A stretch of DNA of 64,000 nt, taken from Ficedula albicollis. Its lineage: Eukaryota; Chordata; Aves; Passeriformes; Muscicapidae. Each line of letters starts with the position of its first letter. Position 1 is the first letter of the stretch. Below are positions 1 through 12,272 of the stretch, piece by piece. The DNA lies in contig NC_021678.1 of assembly GCF_000247815.1 (NCBI RefSeq), forward strand, positions 1,629,878 to 1,693,877. The letters run 5' to 3'. The notes under the pieces were generated by a model. It made no database searches. It was given only the letters and a program-made list of their open reading frames with translations, and was not told where the DNA came from. A program made the translations under genes and the position numbers.

Positions 1-412
1 TGTGGGGCACTGAGGGCTGCAGCGGGGAGCTTCTGCATGTTCGACGGGTTTGCGCACAGATGTTCGGTGGAAGTGTTTACACCATCGCGTGCCTGCGCTC
101 GCGACGTATATGGCACAGATGGGCATAAATCAGCGCCTCGACAAAGCAAGGCAAACCCATCCCAGCTGGCTGAGCACATTGTGCTACTGTAGGGCCACGG
201 CTGCGCTTCAGCGCGAGCGTGCTACCGGGCTGCAGGGATTTTCCCAGGCCTGGGCTGGGCGCACATGGCCGGGCTGGTTTGCGTCAGCCGCTGACGCACG
301 TCCGTGTGTCCTCGCGTGTGCTGCCCGTGCTGAGAGGAGGCTGAGCCTGGCTGAGCCTGGCTGAGCTGAGCCAGGCCCCACGGCGGGGCACAAGGCCGAG
401 CAAAGCCGCCGA

Positions 413-1954
413 GCAGCGCTGGAAATGCTGAAAATACTGGAAATACTGAAAATACCCGCGGCTCGCTGTGCGCAACGAGACTTCGGTGCCAGGGTTGGGA
501 GCTGCCATGTGCCCGATGGCGATGGGGAGGTGAAAAGTGGGGTGCTGGCCTGGCCAGCGGCAGGATGGCTCTGTTTGGTGTCCCCGTGGTGGGGCACACA
601 GGGGTTTTGCAGTGGGATGCAGAGGAGCCGTCCTCTCCGAGGTTTCTGCTTTCGGTGTGGTGATACCCGATTCCCTGCTGGCTTTTCCGGGCATCTGCCT
701 ACACCTTTGCCCTGCTGTGGGGACCAAGGGCCAGGCTGATCCTGCCCGAGGGTGTCCCAGGATGCAGATCAACAGGAAGAGGGGAGGGACGGCTTTCCTT
801 CCCCCGGATCGCCTTTCAGCCCTGGTGCCAGGCCGGGCTCGCAGGTACGCTGATGGTACAGGGGCAGAGCCAGCCTGTAAAAGGGAGAGGTTGCATCATG
901 CGGGGCTGGGCGGGCCTCGGGAGGCAGAAACCTCATCTGTTAAACATATACCGCCCCCCCCCTCCGCCGGGGAACATTCAATCCTCTCTTTGATGGACGT
1001 CCAAGAAAATACTTCTTCCACATCCTAAACTTGTTAGCACCAGTTAATCATCTTAACCTCCTTCCCCTCCGAACGCACTCCGATGAGTTTCCCATCGCTG
1101 GCAGCTGTTAAAGACGCAGCGATGCTTTTTGCGCCAGCCTTTGCAGGCTATTCGCCATTAATTACCCTTCACCATTAATTATTGCAGCGCTGGAAATACT
1201 GAAAATACTGGAAATACTGAAAATACCCGCGGCTCGCTGTGCGCAACGAGACTTCGGTGCCAGGGTTGGGAGCTGCCATGTGCCCGATGGCGATGGGGAG
1301 GTGAAAAGTGGGGTGCTGGCCTGGCCAGCGGCAGGATGGCTCTGTTTGGTGTCCCCGTGGTGGGGCACACAGGGGTTTTGCAGTGGGATGCAGAGGAGCC
1401 GTCCTCTCCGAGGTTTCTGCTTTCGGTGTGGTGATACCCGATTCCCTGCTGGCTTTTCCGGGCATCTGCCTACACCTTTGCCCTGCTGTGGGGACCAAGG
1501 GCCAGGCTGATCCTGCCCGAGGGTGTCCCAGGATGCAGATCAACAGGAAGAGGGGAGGGACGGCTTTCCTTCCCCCGGATCGCCTTTCAGCCCTGGTGCC
1601 AGGCCGGGCTCGCAGGTACGATGATGGTACAGGGGCAGAGCCAGCCTGTAAAAGGGAGAGGTTGCATCATGCGGGGCTGGGCGGGCCTCGGGAGGCAGAA
1701 ACCTCATCTGTTAAACATATACCGCCCCCCCCCTCCGCCGGGGAACATTCAATCCTCTCTTTGATGGACGTCCAAGAAAATACTTCTTCCACATCCTAAA
1801 CTTGTTAGCACCAGTTAATCATCTTAACCTCCTTCCCCTCCGAACGCACTCCGATGAGTTTCCCATCGCTGGCAGCTGTTAAAGACGCAGCGATGCTTTT
1901 TGCGCCAGCCTTTGCAGGCTATTCGCCATTAATTACCCTTCACCATTAATTATT
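413..1954 (+). repeat. Direct tandem duplication, 771-bp unit, two copies
   Basis: Copy 1 is 413-1183 and copy 2 is 1184-1954, head to tail. I saw two single-base differences: G427 against A1198, and C850 against A1621. The unit begins with a short GGAAATACTGAAAATACT-type repeat, is GC-rich in the middle, and ends in an AT-rich tail with two CATTAATTA motifs. Open frames inside it are mirrored in both copies and look like no protein I know. Confidence 0.95.
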
Positions 1955-2719
1955 AAACCTCCCGGCGGTCCCCGGGTGGGAGGGCAGCAGCCCACACCTC
2001 GTGCTGAAGCCCCTCCGAAGTGACTGTCTGACACTTGGAGGGTGGATGCACCTGATGCAGCTCTCCCCTTCCAGGAGCTGTACCAGGTCTGTGCACAGCC
2101 TCTTTGACATTATGAATGCATTGTGAAGCAGAAGCCCTGGAAAATATTTGTTTGTGTTAGAGTGATGCTCAGACATCCCAGAATAACACTGCAGCATGAC
2201 AGCCAGAGGGGTTGGAGAGATGTGCTGTGTGTGGGGTCTGTGCCATGCACCTGGTGAGAGGAGAGGGCTGTGACATGACACCTGGTAACTGGGCATCTGC
2301 CCTTTACTGCACCTGAATATTTCTCTCCTTTCCAGTCTGGAAACCCCCCTGCTGCCCATTGTCTGTGGTTTTCCCCTCAAAATAAGGTTGTGTTTCAAGC
2401 CTCTTTGATGCTATCTACCTCTTGCATGTAAGGGGTTGGGTGGCAGCCCGCTTGCATGGGCTCCCTGGACCAATTCAACCCCTCACTCCCCAAACCAGGG
2501 CTGGGATGATTCCTGTTCTGCTTGCCAGTCCTGTTCTAGCCTGGCTGCCGAGACTCAGTGTCTGTTTCTCCCTCATGCAATGTCTTGGGCGAGCAGGCAG
2601 TAATTAGATCAGTGTATTCCCTGGGGTGGGACAGCTGATTAACAGCACATGGGGGGCTGAGGCACACACGGGCAGTATCAATCCATCGCTTGCCTCACTC
2701 CTCTCCCTTAGGATGTCTG

Positions 2720-2762
2720 TTTTTTTTCTTTTTTTTTCTTTTTTTTTTTTTTCCCTTTCTTT
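2720..2762 (+). repeat. T-rich low-complexity tract
   Basis: This is a run of T with scattered C, about 43 nt long. It resembles a polypyrimidine tract, but no exon follows it. Confidence 0.9.
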
Positions 2763-3528
2763 CAAAGAGAAAATGAAGATTATATCAGCTGAACTGGAAT
2801 CTGAACTGACAGAGCTTTGTTCGAGGGATTTGTTTATTATGATTCGGTGTTGCTCTGGGCAGTGTGTCCGCCTCGCTGGGGACCACCCAGCTGTCCCATC
2901 CATACCAGGCTCCCCTTGCTGGGCAGCTCAGCCAGCAGCAGGTAGAGGACCTTTTGGGAGGGCTCTTCCAGAGGCTGAACCTGGTACTGGAATGCAGCAC
3001 TGGGTGGATGCAGCCAGATCCTGGTGGCTGCTCTTTTCTTGTCCTTCTCCTCTGTCATCTGCCGCTGCTGTCCAAGGGAGGAGATGTTGCTGGAGGCAAC
3101 AGCAGCTGCTGGGAGTTGGCCTCGTCCCTAACGGAGCTGAAGAACACAATGGGCTGGGATTTTTTTAATCCTTTTTCTTGTTTGGTTTTTAAATATTAGC
3201 TCCTTGCTAGAGTGATTCTGGCAGCAAAGAGGGAGTAGTTATGTCTCCCAAAATGGTAGTCCTTGCCTACAGATTAACTTCCCCTTAGACCCTACAAGTG
3301 CTGCACACATGGAAGAGGGGTTGAAATCCCAAAAGGGCTTACAGGTTTGTGGCACTCTCCTGGTCACAGTGAGGGAGCCATGTGTCAGCTCTCTGCTCAG
3401 CAGGGAGCAGTGTACCTGGCTCTGACCCCTCTAAAACCCAGGGAGAAGCTGTGGTATTGTGAGGCTCTCCCATCCCCTGTGCAATCTGATTTAATGGGGG
3501 CTTAAAACAGAAGGAGAGGAGGGGGGCT

Positions 3529-3714
3529 GAGAAACGTGTTTTTGTTCTGAAAGGTTTTTTGTGTTTTTTGGTTTGTCCCCAGTTCCTGTGTGTGGTGATC
3601 TCTTACTTCTGGATGACCTTGAGAAACGTGTTTTTGTTCTGAAAGGTGTAGCCTTGTGTTTTTTGGTTTGTCCCCAGTTCGTGTGTGTGGTGATCTCTTA
3701 CTTCTGGATGACCT
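3529..3714 (+). repeat. Direct tandem duplication, about 92-bp unit
   Basis: Two adjacent copies start at 3529 and 3621, each beginning GAGAAACGTGTTTTTGTTC and ending in CTTCTGGATGACCT. The copies differ by a small indel (GTAGCC in the second) and a substitution. The array directly abuts the larger 731-bp duplication. Confidence 0.93.
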
Positions 3715-5174
3715 GAGTGCCTTTAGAAAATGCTTATTTTCTGGGGAAGCAGGTGGAGATGGGGGGTTATCAAGTGTGGTGGTGGATATTTCTCTCTCTG
3801 AATTCCAAGGCCATCCTGGATAGATGCCTGTGCTCTGCTATTGCACTAAGCTGTATCTTACTGGGCAGAGTCCTGGAGTTTGTTGGGACAGTGATGGGAA
3901 GTGGCTCTCAGGCCCTGTAGGAAGGGAAGCTGCAAACATGTGACTCTTGGCTGCAGGGCTGGTGTGGGGCATGTGCCATCCCCAGCCCACGTGGTTTGGC
4001 ATGCACTCAGCCATTCCCACTCCTCCACATGGGTTTTTTTATGTGCCTTTCCCATGCAGCAGACTGTTGGAGACATTGGTTCTCATTCTTCCTCTTTGCT
4101 CTCTTCTTTTCTAGAACAGTGAGGATTTCCTGTTTTGATAGGATTTGCCTCTTTAGCAGCGGCTGAGGAGCCTCAAATTTTTTTTACCAGGTGTACCACC
4201 AGGCCCATGTACTTTGGAGAAACTTCTCTCTAAATATAATGCCCTTTTCCCCTCGTGCCCTTAGGGCCTTTCCTTTCGTCTGGGAGGAAGAGCTTCAGAG
4301 TAACTCATGTCTAAACTTGCTTGGTTTTCCTCCAAGTTATTTTTTCTCTGCTCTGGGTAGAAGGGAAAGTATTTATTGTCCATTTTCATCGTGTTCCCTT
4401 TTCATTTTGAGATGATAATGGGACTTCTCGCTACCTTAAAAAACTGAGTGCCTTTAGAAAATGCTTATTTTCTCGGGAAGCAGGTGGAGATGGGGGGTTA
4501 TCAAGTGTGGTGGTGGATATTTCTCTCTCTGAATTCCAAGGCCATCCTGGATAGATGCCTGTGCTCTGCTATTGCACTAAGCTGTATCTTACTGGGCAGA
4601 GTCCTGGAGTTTGTTGGGACAGTGATGGGAAGTGGCTCTCAGGCCCTGTAGGAAGGGAAGCTGCAAACATGTGACTCTTGGCTGCAGGGCTGGTGTGGGG
4701 CATGTGCCATCCCCAGCCCACGTGGTTTGGCATGCACTCAGCCATTCCCACTCCTCCACATGGGTTTTTTTATGTGCCTTTCCCATGCAGCAGACTGTTG
4801 GAGACATTGGTTCTCATTCTTCCTCTTTGCTCTCTTCTTTTCTAGAACAGTGAGGATTTCCTGTTTTGATAGGATTTGCCTCTTTAGCAGCGGCTGAGGA
4901 GCCTCAAATTTTTTTTACCAGGTGTACCACCAGGCCCATGTACTTTGGAGAAACTTCTCTCTAAATATAATGCCCTTTTCCCCTCGTGCCCTTAGGGCCT
5001 TTCCTTTCGTCTGGGAGGAAGAGCTTCAGAGTAACTCATGTCTAAACTTGCTTGGTTTTCCTCCAAGTTATTTTTTCTCTGCTCTGGGTAGAAGGGAAAG
5101 TATTTATTGTCCATTTTCATCGTGTTCCCTTTTCATTTTGAGATGATAATGGGACTTCTCGCTACCTTAAAAAA
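3713..5174 (+). repeat. Direct tandem duplication, 731-bp unit, two copies
   Basis: Copy 1 is 3713-4443 and copy 2 is 4444-5174. I found one difference, G3743 against C4474. Both copies run from CTGAGTGCCTTTAG to GCTACCTTAAAAAA. Such identity implies a very recent duplication or duplicated assembly of one locus. Confidence 0.95.
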
Positions 5175-6988
5175 TAGCCAGCTGTATGCCTAAATAAGAA
5201 AAAGTCTTGCCCCCTCAAACAAGATGGAGGTCCTGACAGAATTTAGCAAACATACTGAGTCAAATTTGCCGTGTTGGGAGGATGAGAGGATACAGGTGCT
5301 TTCCAGACCGTGCTCAGCGGGAGGCAGCAGTTGGTTGGGGTTCCTTCTTTGCCTTTCCACTTGGATGGCTCTCTCCATAGTGTGTGCTGTGCATCTGGGG
5401 TTGGCACTGGAGGCAGCAGGGAAGGGATCTGCACGCTCAGTTCATTCTAGGTAAGGGAAGCCATCAGTCCTTTATCCCTGCAAGCCAGAGCAGGTTGTCT
5501 CCATATGTGCCTGCTGGCCCAGCCTGGCTCCCACTGGGCACGGGGTAGCCAAGCCAAGCCAACCTCTCCAGCTTGAGATGTGCTAAAAAGCACCAGCTAG
5601 AGTTGGCTGAATGAATACTCTCCTCTTCTGCTCCATAAAACACGCTGAGCAAACCCACTTAGGCTCGTAAAGCCCATCACATTTTTCCTTTTGAAAGGAC
5701 TAGCATCAGCCCCACTCTCCTCCACATGCTCTGTTTGGAAACAAGGCATCAGGAAGAGCCTGAAGGAAGAATTTATGGTGTCTCTAATTAGTCAGTTTGT
5801 TCCATCCTTGAAGGAGAGGATAACGAGCGACAGGGACGCATTGCTGGCCTCTGGAGGAAGAGCACTGTGGCTAGGCTCATGTCCAACTGCTGATAGGGTA
5901 ATTAGTGGTAACTGGGAGCTATCAATCATCCGGGGTGGAAAAATGTCTGGGCTAAAGGAAAGACCCTCCCAAACATTTTCATAACTCAAAAGGGTGTGAG
6001 ACAGGGTCTGGAAGACAGTACTGGCAGTCCGTGAGGTATTTGAGGAAGGAGTCTATTAAAAGATAAATTGAGCACAATGGTCTTTTGTTCGTCCCTGGGT
6101 AGGTGACAGAATTTGCTGTTATAAAAGTTGCAAAGTATTTTGGAAGGAGGAAGGAAGAAGAAAAGAGTTAGCAGATGGAAAAGAGAGAAGAATAACAAAA
6201 ATTAGGGGAGAAGAAAAAAGTAACAGTGCGCTAGTTATTAAAATTAGCTGTTAATTGCAAAAGTTATATAGGATTAAAATGAATTATGCAATTTGCCAAG
6301 TGAATAAAGTGTGCCTTTTGCATTTGAAGTGCATGAGCAGAGGATTTATTCAGATAATTATTAGCTGTAGTAAGGTCCAACTTTCTACTTTCCCCAGACA
6401 ACCGCATTATGAGAGAGATTGTAACTTTCAGCAGGAAGTAAAAATGCCACGGATTTTGGTTTTTGCTTTACCCAGCCATGATTTACTTTGGCCATTTTTT
6501 CCTTGTGGTTCCTTGCTAATTCTGCAGCTCTCTGAGGAATAGGGCTTGTGCAGGGCCTGGCTGAGTGCTGAAGAAGCGACCAGCTCCTCGGTGCAGAAAT
6601 GAGAGACTCCTCTTGAACAACCAGCTGCAATTTCCAAACTGGTTTGGAACTCCCCAGAGCTTTCAGATGCTGCCTTCTTATTCCTGGAGTGGAAGAGGAT
6701 GTGTTAGGGGATGTGGGGTGGGAGTTCCAGAGAGGTTATCAAACATCTGCCAAAGGTTGTTGGAGTGGTGCCTTAGTGAATTGGCACATGTGTCTTCAGG
6801 CTGGGAGTTGTGAGGTGCTTCTGGTGCTCAGGTGTTTGAGGTGGATTTCAAAAACAGAGAAGGAGCTGGGGAATTGGTGTAGTAGTGCCCCTGGAGAGCA
6901 GGAGATGGGGAAGAAGTTGTGAAAACTCAGCAGCCTGACAGAGGAACTGTTGAAGGCACAAGCTGGAGTTGTCACAGTGCAAAGGAGC

Positions 6989-7086
6989 CAGTGCGAAGGA
7001 GCTGCAGGAAGAGATCAGCTAAAGAATATCACAAAGACAGTGCAAAGGAGCTACAGGAAGAGATCAGCTAAAGAATATCACAAAGT
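6989..7086 (+). repeat. Direct tandem duplication, 49-bp unit
   Basis: Two copies, at 6989-7037 and 7038-7086, begin CAGTGC(G/A)AAGGAGCT and end AAGAATATCACAAAG. A further partial copy of the first bases lies just upstream near 6975. Confidence 0.9.
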
Positions 7087-7558
7087 CCTCAGCAAGTTGA
7101 AATTCAAGACAGGAGGCAAGTAAAGATGGAAGGATTTAAAATGAATGGCTATGCACGATGAAAGTCTGAAAGCCCAGGGTGAGGTGGGACTGTCAAGGAC
7201 ACCAAGAAAAGGCTGAAGTTGTTCCTTGTCCTCCTCAGCAGAACATGAATGCCAGTCACACCCGACAGCGAGGACATCTTAAAGAAAAGAGCCTTTGAGG
7301 GCTCATGAAGAAGAAGTGACATGTCAGAACATGAGGGCAAGGCAGAGGTGGTGACAGGGAGGAGCTCATTTTCCCTCTGTGAGCAAAACCCTGTGGATGA
7401 GGTAAATAGACACCATGCCTTCTGCCTTCACCGAGTTGTCTGCCTTTGACTCATGCAGTGAGCTGGAGAGGTGGTTGCTGTCTGAGAATTACTTTTCAAG
7501 AGGCAAAAAGGCCACTGGGGGGGAGCAGTGGGAACAACTAGAGGTCCACAAAACATGG

Positions 7559-7640
7559 CCTCTGCGGAGAGACTGGAAGAATTAGGTTTTGTTTAGTCTA
7601 AAGACAAGAGAAGACTGAGGAACAGGACAGCAGACATCAA
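7559..7640 (+). mobile_element. Possible degraded CR1 LINE fragment
   Basis: The wording 'GAGACTGGAAGAATTAGG ... TTGTTTAGTCTAAAGACAAGAGAAGACTGAGG' (interrupted here) resembles the conserved internal part of avian CR1 3' regions in sense orientation. No CR1 3' terminus follows, so this is a weak, memory-based call. Confidence 0.4.
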
Positions 7641-10600
7641 ATACGTGAGGTAACCGCAAAAGGGGGAGAAATAAAAAAAAAAATCTCCTCTTTGAATTTG
7701 CTGTGCATCAGAGGTCACTGACTGACTTAAACAACAACACTGGAAATTTTGGGTAGTCTCTAAGAAAGATAATAAATATGGCCTTATGAATCAGGGCTTG
7801 GGTATTGCATGGACTAGATCACTGGGGAAGCATGTGGTGTCGCTATCCCCAGAGGACAGCAACAGGTTAAAGAAATATTTGCCCAAATGGGCTAGGTACA
7901 GACTTTTTGTTCCTTTGGTTGCTTTGAAGATGTTCCCTCCTCAGTTTCGTGTCACTCTCATTTCACAGGAATCCTTTAATCTCTGTCTGGTTTGCTCAGG
8001 GGAGGCAGAAGGGGAAGAGAAAGGGGGATAGTCAGGAACAGCGGTTTTGGGCTGGTGGTTTTCTGGAGCCTGGGGGCACGCTGGCTCTTTGGCAGAAGGT
8101 GGTGGAATGGAATGAGCCTGCCACCATGAGGTTTCCATTTACCATCCAGGGGTCTGCACCACTACTGGAAAACCTTGGGGGGGCCTTCAAGCATGAAAAC
8201 TCACTGGGTGAGCTGACCCTGGGAGTCTTTCCCAGCCCGGATTTCTCTGCTTTCTGTGGTGCTAAGTGCTTCAGCATGGCAGGGACAAATGTGATTGTTT
8301 GCTGCTTGGGAAGAGCTGGCTGACCCATGGATGCCTGCCCAAAATCAGCATTGTGCTGCCCAGCATTGGCCATCCCACCGTCTCTCCCCTGGCAGTGCCA
8401 GAGGTGCTCTGTTTGCCCTGGGTGTAGCCAGCACTGTGTGGGCCATCTGTTCTTCACCCTTTCTTGCCCTTTGTTTTTGCAAGGGGCTCTCCCAAATGTT
8501 TGTCAGGATATTTCTGCTTGTCTATTATTGGGCACTTTAATTTGCCTAACAGGCTGGCTGTGGTTATGCCAAAGGTCCCACTTACCCTTATCAGATTCTT
8601 CTGGCTCTGGAGGCTGGCTGGCTCTTGTTGTCCTTATTTTGAAACGAAGGGAGGTATTTGGAGATGCACGTGGGATCTTGTGATTAAACTCTGCTATCAG
8701 ACTAATTGAGACTAACGCTTAATTTTTCTGTGAGGATTCGCCTTGGTGTCTGCTTTGATCATAGCATCCTGTGGACTTTTTTTGGTGCTGTGCTTGTGGC
8801 CTTCTGCTTGGCTTGGGCTGGTGGTGGTGCTGTGCTGGGATGCTCAGAGTGCCTGAGCAGTGACTTTTATCCTCAACAGCTGCTGCTGTTAGCTGCCGAG
8901 TCTCGGTGATGTCATGGGTTTGATTTTGGGGGTGAGCTTGGATGACTGGCATAACCTGTTGCCTCAGCTTAGCGTTGGTCAGATTTTTTGGCAGTGAAAT
9001 CCTGATGGTCCTTTCACTGACCAACATTCCTGCAATCCTTTTGAAGAACCTCTTGCCACTCTGCAAGGGTGTAGCCAAGAAGGGAATGTTTTAGGGATGG
9101 AGGAGCCAAAACCTGAAGTGAAATTACTGGAGGTTGTGCTTTGGCTAGTCAGTGTTTAAATTTTTTCTTACTATTTTCAAGATTTTTTGTCTTTTTTTTT
9201 TTACAGCTGATAATAATGAATTGTAGCAAGGCACATGGCATTTTTGCCTTTTCATTGAAAGTTCTCTGAGTAGACGTTCCCTCCATCTCCCCTTGTATCA
9301 TTTGTCCCCTGGTGGAGGAAGGGAAGTTGGCTCTAGTGTTTAAAATAGTCCAAACCCATTGTTTGGGCTCCGAGCACCCAGCTGGGGCGTGCCTGCTCTG
9401 AAATGGGGTCAGTCTGCACTGAATGCCCATGGAGCCCATGAATTAGGGGTTCCATGCCGCCCTGGGTAAGGTCATGCTCAGACATTTTAATCACCATTTC
9501 ATAACTAATTGCCTGGCCACAGCTATCTTGTTATCAATTAACATAGCCCTGAATGTCAGGAAGTAACTGTATCTCTCTAACTCCCTAAGGCTGGCTTCTG
9601 GGTCTGTGAAATGGCTGGATTTCCTCACAGGGATGGATTACATGTTTACATCTTCCCTGCTGCCTGAGTGTGTAGTGAGGATGACCCAAGTAAGCAGCAA
9701 TAATGTCTTCGTGTTCCCTCTCTCTCCTCCTTGTCTTATGTACGCTAAGCAAGAGGGAAAAAACTCTTGTATGTGAGTTCTTGGAGCAGGCTGGAAGATA
9801 CACACATTGCAGACACTGTACTGCCTGAATCCAAGAAATTAGAGGGAAAAAAACAAGCAACAGCATTTGGGAACCTTTTGAGAATAGACACTTTTCCAGA
9901 CTTCAGGAAGTGCCCATAAGTGGACGGGATCATTTCAGTGATCCTCTCGGTCCAGAGAGCACTTCTGTCTCAAGCTGGAGAATTTCTCTGTCATCAGCAG
10001 AAGGCTTCTCACCAAACCTGCTTCTCTACATCCAGCTTTTACCATCTGATAGTCTGGAACATGAGACTTTCCAGACTAGGATAAATTTGACCTGTTTGCA
10101 AAACTAAGCCTCTCCTTTTTTGCTGCCAAAGAGTGTGGAGGGTGGCATTATCTCTCCAAATGGCTGAGAGAAAAGGAATCATTGCAGTTCAGCTGTGGTC
10201 AGTGGCTGGTTGAATGGGCCATGAGGAAGATGAAGTGAGCAGAGGTCTCCTTGCTGTTCACCACAGTATGTGCAGTGAGGTGAACCTGCCCTTAGGTGGC
10301 TGCTCATTTGCTCGCTTGGGCTACGGAAAGGCAGAGCTTCTTTCAGGAAGTTTTCTGTCTGCATAAAAACCAGAGCAGCTGAGAAGGGACGGTGCAGATG
10401 GTGCTCATTTCCAGAGGCCATATGTTTGGAGGGACCTTGGGTACCCCTACAAGAATCCTTTGTTTTCTCAATGCTCAGTTTCAAAGGTGCTCTGGAGGTC
10501 TCCTCTTCGCAGGAGACCGCTGCTTCCTCCCACTCGTCCACTCCTGACACGTTTTCTCCGTCCCCTCCTCCGTTCCCCCGCTGCTCCACAAGCCTCACAG

Positions 10601-12234
10601 CTGGATAAACAGCTCTTGCAGTCACTTACAGCCCTCCAGTGCCTTCCAGCACGGAGAGATGCTTCCTGAGCAGCCCGCCGTGGGCGGACGCTCGTGCTGC
10701 AGCCCCTGTGCCAGCACCGGCTCCGCTCCGGTCCCAGCAAGATCAGCTCCAAATCACACGGGGTCTGGAGGTGCTAATTGCAACTGTGGGTTCTCTGTCC
10801 GTGCAAGCCTGAGGAATCTGGTGATCTGGAAGCTCTGGGTCTGTCTGCTGGCTGGGCTTTGCTGTGGAATGGGCTTGGAAACGTTCACGGTAGCTATTAT
10901 CGCTTCTCTGTTTGTAGGGAAAGGGAATCTAGCTCATCTCCTATGCAGCACTCACCCCAAAAAGAGCCTGCTCTAAGGAGAGGAGGAACCCCCAGTAGGT
11001 GGGATTTGTGCCTGTCAAGACTTGGCTGCTGGTTGTTTGGGAAGCTCTTTGGGGTTCACCACCAAGACCTGGCCCACGTGGGGGCAAGCAGGCCAAATTT
11101 CCACATGGTTGCCCCAAACTGGCTGGGCCTGCAAGAGACACAGGGACTGCGTGCAGTGGTGGTGTGGTGGCTCTTTGTGACTTTTGTAAAGGGTCCCATG
11201 CAGCCTGGTCAACTCATGGGCTTGTTCCCTTGGCTTGCAGGGTTGTCAGCATCCCTGTCTGGCTCAGAGCAGCTCTGCCAGAGCTTTGGCCAGGCTGAGC
11301 TCACTGCACTGCCAATGGTTGGAGCTGTTGAGAGTAGAGGCTCAAGTGTCTCCCTCCTCCTTTACCCACTCTTTCCTCTAATGTGCATCAATTTACTACT
11401 TGTATTAAAGACTGAGCTGCTTTAGAACCTCTGGTCCCCCTTGTCATTTATCACCGTGACACAATATGACCAAAGCATTTTTGCTGAAGCTTTATTTTGC
11501 TTCCTAAAATCCCCTATGCTTTGCAACAGCTTATCCAGCAGCACCTCCTCCCTTCCTGCTGTCTTTAGGACATCTTTCCTCCTCCTCCTTCTCCTCCTCC
11601 AGCCCATGTGAGATGATGTTGCTTTTGGAAATGACTCTGTCTGAAGGCTTCGCTTTCTCCTGGGGCACACGGATGATCCCGGCATTTGAAGCCCAGTCCC
11701 TGGATTGACTTATTGCAGCCAGGACTGCGTCCCTGCAGCTCACTGAGGAGTGTTTACACAAGACTGTGCAGTCCCCTTCACACAGCCATTAATTTTATAG
11801 GGGGCACATAACAGAGATGGGCCTCCACTGCTCCTCCCTCCTTTGATCCGTGTGGGGTGTGTGGCCCAGCGCTGCCGGCATTGCTGATTTACTCCGCTCT
11901 GTGGATGGAGCTTCTGGAGCAAAACAAGAGCTCATGTTTGCTCTCAGTGGTATGGCAATACCATTTTAGGCTGGTTCTGTTGGCAGCCATGTCCTGAAGT
12001 TTTTCTTTGAATGTTAGCTCAGCAGTTCAGTTCATGAATCCGTGAGTGCCCCAAGTCCACGCAGACAGGTAGGTGGGTTATTGAGGGTCTGTAGCGTTGC
12101 TAATGGAAATAAAGTCCGTGTGTTGGCAAGCTGTAAGCGCTGACCTTGTGACAGGGCACTCAGTCTGAAACAAAATCTCTCCAAAACACTTCTCTCACAG
12201 AACTTTATTGTCATCCAAGCCAGACTCCGAAAAC

Positions 12235-12272
12235 TCTCTCTTTTTTTTTTCTTTTCTTTTCTTTCTTTTCTG
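12235..12272 (+). repeat. Pyrimidine tract (T10 then CTTTT repeats)
   Basis: CTCTC is followed by ten T and then CTTTT/CTTTC units. It is low-complexity sequence, and no exon follows. Confidence 0.9.

Noticed and set aside
537..1799. Pair of similar 163-residue open frames at 537-1028 and 1308-1799
   Set aside because: They are identical because the DNA is duplicated, and the sequence resembles no protein family. Open frames of this length are expected by chance in GC-rich DNA.
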